Shown here piece after piece: positions 51,101-63,100 of a DNA stretch of 64,000 bases. The notes below the pieces were generated by a model that saw only the letters and a list, made by a program, of their open reading frames with translations, searched no databases and had not been told where the DNA came from. Origin of the DNA: Bugula neritina (lineage: Eukaryota > Bryozoa > Gymnolaemata > Cheilostomatida > Bugulidae). How positions within the stretch are numbered: position 1 is the stretch's first letter; each line of letters starts with the position of its first letter. Both the position numbers and the translations under genes were made by a program. The DNA lies in contig OZ037765.1 in the NCBI GenBank assembly GCA_964035545.1, positions 17,540,698 to 17,604,697 of the forward strand, written 5' to 3'.

Positions 51101-54100
51101 CTAAGACTGGGAAAAGGATTTACTAGCTTGAGCATTAGCAAATTCGTAATAAGACACATGTGGTGACATGTGATTCTCATCAGAGATGAGTCGCACTCTT
51201 AGAGTTCCATCAGCCCCGGCAGAAAACAGTTGACCTACAAATTTAATTTACAGAATAAAATGGTTGACAATAAATAGTTTTTAGCTAAATGGTCGATTCT
51301 AAGCAGTAAATTTTAGTTTATAGGGCTGGTATAAGAGGCTATACACATTTCTTGAAAGCATACACTGTAGTGTTGAGCTTACCTAGTAGTCCTGTGGTGT
51401 AATGGTTAGTGTGCCCGCTTTCAAGCCGGAGGTTTCGGGTTTGAATCCCAGCGAAGGCAAATTTTTTTTCATAAGCTATTTTAGCCTTTAGTAAAGTGTA
51501 GTAGTTAGTAAAGTGCAGTAGTACTCCAAGAGAGTTATGAGGCCAGGGGAGCCTGAAGGAGTAGTGGAAAGGCTAGTGGAGTACTTGAGAGCTGGGTGAG
51601 GATGTAGTGTTGAGAGTACCCAGTAGCCCAGTGGTGTAATGGTTAGCGCATCTGCTTGCAAGCCAGAAGTCTCAGGTTCAAATTCCAGTGGGGGGGCAAA
51701 CAGTTTTATATTACACTCAATATGAAAATTATGCTGTAATTTACCTTCATTGGTGACATGAAGCTGTAAGACACCAGCTGATGGTGTTCTGCTGAACATT
51801 GATCCTTTATGGTGTTCTCCCTGGTATGTCTTAATTAGTTGGTGCTGAGACAGCCCCCAAACCTAGCAACAGAGTATTTTCTTAGTTTATTAATCTATAG
51901 TAAGAGGAAATGCTGCCATTAAAATATTCTATTCATTCAACAACTACCTTCATTCAAGTGAAGCTTTTAGTTACCTTAATATCGCCTTCAGCTGAACCAG
52001 TCACAAAAAACTCTTCACAAGGGTCCATGGCCATACACCTTACACTGGACTCATGAGCCGCAAATGTATGCAGCTGCTTTCTTTGCCGAACATCAAATAT
52101 GCAGACATCACCTTTCTTGCCTCCAGCCACCAAAAGTTGATGCTGCGGAGCGTATAGCAATCCCGTACTTCCATACTCATGACAATGAAAGGCTACAAGT
52201 ACATCATTGAACAATAAATTAATAATTGGTGGCAGTCTGCTCTATTGCTAGGCTATTCACTTATTACTTTAAATAAGACTGTAGGGAAATGCAGAGTTAA
52301 AATTTCACTATATCAGGCATAAAAAGATAAAATATTGAAGATTCATCTACCACACTGGAATAAATCATTTGAGAATGAACCCAATAAGTTATGAATTAAT
52401 TGGAAACGAGTTTTGAAAATTTGTCAAAACAAAATGAATAAAATGGAGGAGGGGGGCATTATAATTGTCAAATGATTTAAGTTATATAATCTGAAGCTGA
52501 CTGCAAATATTTGGAACACAATGGTAGTTGAAATAGTTTATCATATAATATATTTTAGCCTTAGCAAACATCATTTACACCAGTGAAGTTATATGAATAC
52601 AATGCAACATTCCTAGCACAGTCACATCATAGGTTAGCAATATCTAAGTCTATAGCTGTCAGCTATTGCCTAATTTCAATAACTAAAAACATAAACATTA
52701 CATATTTAGTTTCTATATTATATGCTACAACAATACAAAATCTACTATTGTTGACAAATCTTAAATTTGTAAATAACATATTAAAATATAATGCAGAAAC
52801 TCTCATAAAACTGAATATTATTTTTGTTATAATACGATGAAGTGATGCCCCAAGTGATGCCAGATGTGACAGAAAATAATTAAATCATATTTTCTAAACT
52901 AAATAACAAGATGTATCAATTTTTACCAAAATAGTCTCTATATTTTTATTATAATCTTAGACACATAAATAAAAACCTATAATCATCCTATGATCTCATC
53001 AAAACATGTTAGGATAATGACATTGAAATAAACCTGAACCAGTATAACGATAATTTCATATTCTGAAACAAAGAGTTACATTGTACAGCACAAAGTAGGT
53101 GAAACAAATTGTATTGGCAATCGTTTTCTATCATTAGATTCGGTATAAATTAGTGAACTTTAAACAACACATCAATTAAAAAACTAAATTCAAGGTTTGA
53201 AGTTTGAGGATTAATAAATCAATAGATTGTTCAAGCCAAACTAATGGTTTGAAATAAACTATATAACAAATTGCTAAAGTAAAGTCTTTATAAAAATAAC
53301 AACATAAATAAATATTTGAATGCTTTGATTTCAGCAAACAGTAATTTACCAGAAAATTGCAAGCCTAATAAAAATTTACAATTAATTAGAAAAATCATAA
53401 ATCTAAAGCAAAAACTTATACAATTTATATAAATGACATTAAACATTATTAATAAATAAAATTAGTAAACCTGAAATGACAAAACTATGTATTGAATTTC
53501 AAATGATAAATAATAATTAAATTACTCAAACCAGCTATAAAGTATGATATGAAAACGTCTTTCAATACCGTGAATAGTCATTTTTTTCCATATTGGTGCC
53601 AGATTTAGTTTAGTGTTAGAATTAGTCACCTTTAACATTCTTAGTCTTCCCATAGAAACATAATTGCACAAGAGATATTTCAATTCTTACTGCAAGTTAA
53701 TAGGTAACCCATGTTAGCCACAATACTGTGAACATTAAGGGAGTAGTAAAGTCAGCCATTCTACTGTATGCATTATTCTGTATGTTTTCTTCTACGACAG
53801 ACTGAGGTGATTTGACGTAATCCCGAGAGCACAGAGGTTTAAGAAGCTTGAGAAACTGCTTTTCAGCATTAAATCCATCAACTGCAAACGTTTTGTTATC
53901 GCTACCAACTACATAATGCTGTTTATTCTTCTCCAAAATAGTTATAGTGTTGAATCCAGTTATATAGGGCCATTTCCTGTCTAGAATTTGCCAGAAACTT
54001 GAATGAGACGGAGTTATGTACTCCGAGTCATCGTTAATCCAATACCATTTCCCAGAAAAAGGCAGCAACCAGGTACAGGCATTGTCCACTTTGGCATTGC

Positions 54101-57100
54101 ATTGGCGCTGGTATGTTCCAATAAATACATCTACTAGTTGACCACCAGATGTGTTGGAGAGTTGACTCAGAACATACAGCAGGTCAGTATATCGCTCAGC
54201 CTTGTCTAACATAATCAGATCGGCTGAAAACTGTTGACAGTAAGCTCTGTTGTCTTCAAATGTTAGCTCATTTTCTCCCAAACAGTACTCTTTGCCATTC
54301 AACTGTATCCACTGTTTAGAACAGTCAGCATAACCAGATGACAGCAGTGAGCACGTCATCAATATGGTGTATGCAGTGATGAAGCGTCCCATGTTTAAGC
54401 AACAATAAAACTTTATAACTATTCTAGCTGACTGGTTATAAAAACTTGACCCTCAACTTTAATAACGTTGAATATTCTGTGTGAGTTCATTAATAAAGTC
54501 AATTTGTAGACTCTATCATGAACAATGTTATGAAATAATTACCTAGATTTGATTAGGTGATAAAGTATGTTGATACTATAAATGGAATTTGACTATAATT
54601 GGTGAGTCAATAAACTAGCCTGATGGCACTCACCCTGTATGAGAGTACAGCGGGAGGGTAGCAGAGTGTCCCACATCACTACATTATTTCCATCTGAAGA
54701 ATGACCAGCTGTAGCTAAGAAACTGCTAGAGCCAATGAACACAAAATCATTAGCTGATTTGTTGTGGCATGTCACCCTCTGAAAACAATATAACGGTAAT
54801 ATAATACAATTTTACTACTTCATGCTCTGTGGTCTAATTATAGGCTGTGTTAGCCTAAGTGCTAAATAACTTGGTGGAGAGTCAGTTAAACCACCCATGA
54901 TTCGGTAAAAACTTAATCAACATAGCTGCACTAAGCATTGCCAGTAATTCAATTCTAATAAAATTCTATTTTACATAATAAAACTGGTGACAAGCGCAAA
55001 AGGCCATTAGAAAAGTTTTATATTTTATTACTTCTTATTGCAGTGTCAGATAATATCCTAGAGCCTATAAGTTACAAATATCATTTTAATATTATAGAAA
55101 CAAAATTAAAAAATATGCAATAATGCCCTCTTACTATAATAATATATTTATGATAGAAAAGCTGTAGTTATAAGTAAAATGGCGCAGAGGAGATCTGCAG
55201 TTATAAAGTTCAGCTGTAGAAAGCAACCAATAAAACAGAAATGAGGAAAAATTTTTCACTATCTGAATAAACTGCTAACTTTATAGAATCCAATAAATTA
55301 ATCAGTTAAAGAAGAAGACACGTTCTACAAAAAATCTGTCCACTGTGACAGACCAGTTACATCAAGCACTCCTCTAAACAACTTCGGTGAAGAGATATTG
55401 TTTCATTCAACAATCAATTTCCAACAATATAAAACTTCACTGTAATAAGATTAGTACGATGAAACACTACGGACTATATAACTTAGCAGCAGTTACCTGA
55501 TAACACCTGGTTGTGTTGGTGCCGAAACCCACTTGGAACAAGCTTAGGTTTCCCTCTGTGTCTGTTAATCCAAACTAAAATTGTAACAAAATATTCTTGA
55601 CAAGAAAATTCTATTTTTCTCTCTGTCATATTTTTAAAAACTGAGAATCTACATTTTAAATTTCTCTAAAAATATTTATTTCAAACCCGAAAAACATAAC
55701 GTTAATTTTAATAACCCAAAAATAGTCTAATGTGATGCTTTACACAAAGTCGGCCACTGCTACCTAAACCCTGACCCCCTGAGTATAGATGATGCTGTAT
55801 ACACCTTTAAAATCGAGTCATCATCAAAATTTTGCTGCCATTTTCTATATTGGCGTCTCATACAAAATAAAAATTGCAATGTTCACCTTATTTCCCTGAG
55901 CATTAAATTGTAAACGGGTAGGGCGTAGACCAGATCCAGCCAAAACTGGCTCCTGAATGGGATGGCGATGTCCAAACTCATATATTCTTATAGCGCCATC
56001 ATTATTACCGGCTAAATCTGAAATAAATAAATAACATATAAATGTGTGTGCGTGTGTGCGCGCGAGTATGTATGCGTGCGCGCGAGTGTGTGTGTGCACA
56101 CATTAGGTTATGTCACAATGGCTGATGTTTAGATGATAAAGTCAAATAAATACAAATAAAGTACAAGTAACCAATAACCAATAATGATAAAAGCAATACT
56201 ACTTACAATAAGGGAAGATAGGGTGAGCGCCCATTCTTTTGACATCCGGGAACGGGTTTTTTGTTGTCTACAAAGAACATGAAACAACATCTAGTCCATA
56301 TATACTCAGTAGACTGGGAATACCCACCAGTCTGCTATTTTGCCAATGGGGCTTAAAATTGGCTGCAGAAAAAATATGAAAACATTTTCACATACAAAAC
56401 ATGAGAGTTTTCCATCCCCTTACAACTTAACATACTGCTCAGCCAAAGGTCAATCAAACATGTAGGCACACATGCTGTGGCAAAATCACTAACTACTACT
56501 CCTTGTGCATATCAGAGTTACTATATTTTAGTTATCATAATAAAAATCTATTGGTATAAAGGAATAGGTTACTTTTTTACCAAAATATTAAATTTTATAT
56601 TTTGTAATTGTTCAAAAGTTATTATCTTTCTCAACAGCTGTTTTAATTGTACACTAGAATTAAATTTTTTCAAAATGATAGACACATAAATGAGCCGATA
56701 TATCTACAGTAAAATGAGTCACAACATTAAAACTCAATGCTTAAAACTGAAAGCACAACGATTTGAACTAAGCTGCTATAAAATGAAATTCAAGTAAATA
56801 TTGCACTAATATTTGGGCATGTGTATAGATGTAACTTGTGACAACACATAGTAAAAGAATAGGGGTTGTATAGTAACACTTGTGTGAACTACAATACTTG
56901 ATACAGATAGGCACTGAAATCAATATTTCTGACTTTATTACAGTTCATGAAAATGAAAAATATTACCAAATACTTCTTCTTCCTTCTCTGTGAATCATTT
57001 TTAAATAGCAATGATAAGATTAAAAGACATCAACCAACTTTACTAACTAAATTGATTGGTATGCATAAATTCATAAGTAATACTTGAAGTAATATAACTG

Positions 57101-60100
57101 AAATACATACAACGTTGGTGCCTCTGCCTGTCTGCACACCAAGGCTATTTGACTGAGAATTACTGGATACAGAAGATTCAGGTTTCCTATCCGGTATATA
57201 AATAAAATCTCCATTTCTACAGTAGAATTAGTAACATGACAGCAGTGCAGGCAGCAGTATAGTTGGTACTAAATAAGAAGAAGCATGCTGTTCTGGCCAG
57301 TGATATACTAAACTTGAATGGGTTTAATAAATTCTTTATTCTAAACTGCTGCCTAAAAAAACGCTGAGCTTCAATCCCACAGTCATTCCATGATAAATTT
57401 TAAAACAATACTAATTGATATAAAAGAAAGTTGATGAGCAATTATAAAAGCCATGCTCATTACTTTTTTAGTACATATAATAATTCAAAGCTGCAACAAT
57501 AAAGGTAATTTAAACAACTATAAGATTTTAGTGAGGTGGTGAGACACAATACCCATTGTTCATCTCTTCCTCGTCATCTTCACCGTCCGCCCACACAGCA
57601 GGCTTCAACAGACTGGAGACATCAAGTTCAATGATCTCTCTATGCGTGGCAGCTGCGATATTCGTCTCCAAATTAGAGTTGAGACAGAATGCGCTAACAA
57701 CATCCACATCTTTGTGAATGACCTTCACCTCAAATCTCTTCGAGTCCAACTAAAAACGTAAATAATTACTTGTCACAGTATTTGACAATTGTATTTGAAC
57801 CAAAATAACTAACACTTATTCTGCTGATTACTAGTTTGAATAATCATCATTCTACCAGCTCAGTATATTTTAAAATAGAATACAAAGAAGATAAACTTGG
57901 CAAAACAAGCAGTACATAATAATATGGGACAGTGAGACATGCCACCTCCATTGAGCTGCTAGGGGGTGGCTTATTCTTCTTGCCAAATAAATAGAGTCTA
58001 AAGACTGGGTGAAGATGTTCCTGGCTGATGAGGTAAAACCAGAGGCGTCTGCAAGGCAAGGCTGAGTGTTGACTAGATCTGCAATATAACATTACAAGTG
58101 TATCGCCAATAGTATAGCCTAATATTATAGTGTATTCAGATCTACTCATACGTACATCTATAGATAGGAAAGAAAACTCCCGATATTCTTTCCAGTATGT
58201 AACCAAGTTGATGTAAATAGACAATAGCCAGAAACGTCTGCAGCACTTTAGCCACTAATCATTCTCAAAATAAGTGTAGGGCCACACGACACGTCTTGCA
58301 ACGAGCGTGACGTGCGAGAAATCTCATTTAGCCCAAAAATTGGACATTGCGTGCGGATTTTCAAGCGTCTAACATGCTGAACAAGAAGTGCGACACGCTT
58401 GTGCGACACAGTCTGATCTAATTGGCTTATTACCATGTAATATTTAGCGAGCACATTTTTTTATTTTAATTTACGATTTAACTTCTAGCGAGCTGAACTA
58501 AAACAGTTTTATATGTTTTGCATTTTCGTTTTTATAATATCCAAATCCGATGACGTAGTTTAAAAACAAATGTCTGTAGGCGAGCAGTAAAGTTAAACAC
58601 TAACATCATTGGCTAATAATGTTTTTGCACTCGCAACACATGCACTGTGTGTGGCAGGTCACTAGCGTGTATTCTAATGAGATTTCCCGCATGTCATGCT
58701 CACGTAAAACGCGTCGTGTGGCCCTACACTAATAATTCAAGTAACAGCAGTAAAGAAGTTTAGTTGTAAAAATCCAATATAGCCCTGCTGTATATACAAA
58801 AGCAAACATGGTTGAGTATTCCCCAGGCTAAGCACTTGGCTTTGCAAAAATAAAACAATACACAGCTGCTTGTTATTGCATTTTCAACTTCTGCTGTTTT
58901 GCTACATTTTCAAAAATCAGCAAAAGTAACACCCCAACAAGTAACTAGAAAGACAGCGTCATGTGACGCATGTACCGGTACAAGCAGCTACGAACTCCCA
59001 CCTGAATGGAGTATTGTCTGCACTGAGCATAGATCTGTATTTCTGCTTTGAAGCTCCAAAAGCATTTGTATCTTTTTTCAAGCCCGGGATATAGTTGGGT
59101 GGAGGAGACTCCAGCTTGTCCATGCACACAGTAAGTTGATTCTCCCAACACTCGAGATTTCTCAGCAGAGAATGGAGAAGGGGTGAACAACTAGGAAGGT
59201 CTGCAAAGAATCGGCATACGGAGAGATGGCATACGGAGAGATGGCATACAGAGAGATGGCATACAGAGAGATGGCATACAGAGAGATAGCATACAGAGAG
59301 ATAGCATACAGAGAGATGGCATACAGAGAGATGGCATACAGAGAGATGGCATACAGAGAGATGGCATACAGATGTACAGTTGGTATGAAAATATTATACA
59401 GTTATTTGAAGTTAGACAACTTAAACTAACTCAAGTGATTGCTTGAATCGACTTGACTAGCTGCTCTTGTAACCAATAATTATTGATGATAAATATAATA
59501 ACAAAATTAACATTACTATATGATTGAAATTATCACTCATTATAATTCTAAATATTGACTAAATTATTTTGAATAATCATTATCATGGCTTTTAGTAGCA
59601 GGGTTATTAATTTTAGTATTTAAAGCACTTTGCCTTGCAATGATTGACCAACTGAAATAAATAACTAAAAACTAAAGTATCAGTAATCTATTTGCTCCTC
59701 TTAATTCTGTATTCTTAGTAACAGTAATTTCTAGATATTTAAACTAACAAATTCTACAACTGATTTAGCTAAAAATTTATGCATAGCAAAAAATACATAA
59801 ATGTGTCCATCAAACTAGAGTTATTAAAGAAATGACAGTTTCAGCTGAAAAGTATAATTCTATTCTATAAGGCATTCAAATCCAAACCATCTATTAAAAG
59901 TATTGCGTTGAACCTATTGATAGTTGTAAAACATAGTTAAATAATTTATACACAAAAGTTGGCCAAATCACAATGTTACAAATTGATGAAACACTCATTT
60001 GTAAAACAATAAATGCTAACAACGCTGCTCACTTACGTTAAAGCATAACAAATGAAAATAAAAGCAGACGCTATAAACACATTCTAAGTAATGGAATACA

Positions 60101-63100
60101 ATGAATACCTGAGGGTTCAAAGCCTATGCGAGTCAGAAATTTATTGAGAGAATAAAGGACATGCTTGACTATAGCCAGCCTCATCAAACACCATGAATAG
60201 GAGTGTGGGTTTATATGTTCCTCGTTACCACTACAGTAGAACATAGTAGATGTATATAAACACTACAGTAGAATATAGTAGATGTATATAACACTACAGT
60301 AGAATATAGTAGGTGTATATTAACACTACAGTAGAACATAGTAGATGTATATTAACACTACAGTAGAACATAGTAGGTGTATAATAACACTACAGTAGAA
60401 CATAGTAGGTGTATATTAACACTACAGTAGAACATAGTAGGTGTATATTAACACTACAGTAGAACATAGTAGATGTATATTAACACTACAGTAGAACATA
60501 GTAGGTGTATATTAACACTACAGTAGAACATAGTAGGTGTATATCAACACTACAGCAGAACATAGTAGATGTATATTATCACTACAGCAGAACATAGTAG
60601 ATGTATATTATCACTACAGTAGAACATAGTAGGTGTATATCAACACTACAGTAGAACATAGTAGATGTATATTAACACTACAGTAGAACATAGTAGGTGT
60701 ATATTATCACTACAGTAGAACATAATAGATGTATAATATCACTACAGTAGAACACATCATCAACATTTCTGACTCACTCATCGTCCTCAGTGTCCTCATA
60801 TCCCTCCTCCTCATCCTCAGGGTCATCTGAGTCATAGTCAATTCCACAAGAAGCCAAGTCTTTCCTCGGCTTACTGAACAGGTAGTTCATCTACAAGCAT
60901 GGCCAGATATTTACTAGTGAAGCCAGTATTCCAAGACGAGAGACAAAGAGCGAGTAGGGAGGGTGGACACGTACCATGCTCATCTTGGGAGGTAAGAACT
61001 TCTCCTGGTACGTAGGCTTAGTGGAAGGTCGGGCAGGAGCTGGACTAGAAGCTGAGTTCTGGACTTTCCTCACCAGGTTGGCTCTGTGTTTGTCCACAGC
61101 ACTGGGTGAACCTGCATACACAATGCAAAGTAGTGCGCAGCTAAAACCAGGAGAAGACAACAACCAAAACATATAAGTTTGTAGTTAATTTTAGATCTGA
61201 ATTTGAAAAAACTCTCAACACTCGAGTAAAATATGCTAGGCATATAATGGCTTATTTCTTATATTTGCTCTTAGTAACTAGTATGTACCATCATTGCATA
61301 TCACCATGTGTACACCATGTGTATTACCAAATGTATACAGAATGGAGATCGCTTGAAGCAGCGTAAAGTTAAGGTCACGGAGTGCATTTATTGGGGGAAA
61401 GAAGGGTCTCTAGAGTTTGGATTGTGGGTTTGGAGTTCAGAAAACGATGTGTATACAAACACTGCACTCAGTAACCGCAAATTTTGTGCTGCATCTAGCA
61501 ATTCCCATACAGACCGGAGTTCAGCTATTACCTTCAGCAACTGAGCTAATGCGCTGTTTGACCAGGGTCTTGATACCACCTCCAAACAGAGTAGACCACA
61601 TTCTGTCCTTGAACTCTAGAGCAGTGAGTCGATACAAGACGTTTGTCTCGTAGAATGTCAGGGCGTGTATCAACACAGACAGGTAGACAGCGAAGAAGGA
61701 TTCGCACAGCAAGAGAGATAACTTCGGGGCGTCGTTGTCTCTCTCCCTTTTCAACATTGCTACTAGCTGCGTCGTACCTGCAAGATATTTTACAGACTAT
61801 ACACCTGAACTCTGGATTATTACTGTGTGAGAGTTGAAGAAGGTGCAATTAAATCATTCTAAAGAATATAATAAATAATAGAGCCTTGCAGATTACCATC
61901 AGGGCAACTGGTTTACAGGACAATAGGACAGGTCTCATTGGAGTATTGATCTAATATATTGAATATGTAAAACATGTTAGTTAAAGAAAACAAGGAAGCT
62001 GAAAGACATAAATATTACATAATACATTTTATACCTCCTTTTTAACTATAAGCAAAACAATGTTACCATGTAGTTTTCACCTGGCCATTTAGTTGGGGAG
62101 GTTTCAGGGAATTCCTCCTTACTGTCCTTGACATTGTGAGTAGAATGCTTGCTCTTAGCACCAGCCATAAGACAGCTGTCTTTATATACTACTGACGTGC
62201 TGATGCTATAATTAACCAAGGATATATTATGATAATATATACAATGTATTGTATTTCTATTTGATAACCACTGTATATTACCACTGTGTATTATAACTGC
62301 ATTAAATATGTATTAAATTTTAGAATATACACAATGCATTATATATTATATATTATACATGTAAGTGAATATATATTCAATAATCCAAATCTTAAGCCAA
62401 ATGACTTAAAATAAAACCTAAAGCTATTGGAACCACAAAATATATGTTTTAACACTGAACTAGTTGTAAACATCAAGTCAAAGAACAAAAATGTATTTTA
62501 TAATTTTGCCCAAGCTAATAGGCAGCTTTTTTTACAGAATGACATGAAATTCAGCATTCCAAGTTGAATGTGAACTAGTTTACTGAGTTTCCAGTATAGT
62601 CAACTGTAGTAAGTTACCAGGGTAAGTAGCATGTATATGAACAGATAGAATATAGTAACTGCAGATCTATCTACACATCTATCTACATATCTATTTACAT
62701 ATCTACCTACACATCCATCTACTTGCCACAGATACAAGATCTTCATACTTACTTAGTAAAGCCCTCTAAGCCAACATCATTGTTCATCTTCTCAACCACT
62801 ATGCTATCACTATCACAGAGACACTCGTATATGCATGAAGACAACGCTGTACTCAGATTCCTACACAAACATAAGAAGTCGTGTCTCAAAAACCAAAACA
62901 CTGGCCAGTGTTAAAACAGACAATATTTGTTTTCTTGAGCATTGAATTTGGGATCAAATCTTAATTAAAAGCTGACTTTATGTAAAAGGTGCTCAAACAT
63001 GACATTCCATGTTCACAAAATATGCAACACTAACAAACACTGGTGAAACAGTCATTTACCATTATCAACCATAGCAATGTTTTAATCAACCAAGATTCAG

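Noticed and set aside
51385-51460. Functional tRNA gene
   Set aside because: Acceptor, anticodon and T stems do not pair adequately under any alignment I tried, and a near-copy follows 235 bp later.
59226-59429. Repetitive MAYREMAYRE ORF
   Set aside because: The 15-bp minisatellite is a multiple of three and open in one frame. It is antisense within a DMXL intron.
60228-60760. CRISPR-like regular array
   Set aside because: Units are contiguous with no unique spacers, the genome is eukaryotic, and the array coincides with an intron.
61308-61848. Cluster of overlapping ORFs on both strands
   Set aside because: Only the minus-strand frame of exon 61777-61532 (KLSLLLCESFFAVYLSVLIH) matches DMXL and has splice sites. 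The others are shadows.
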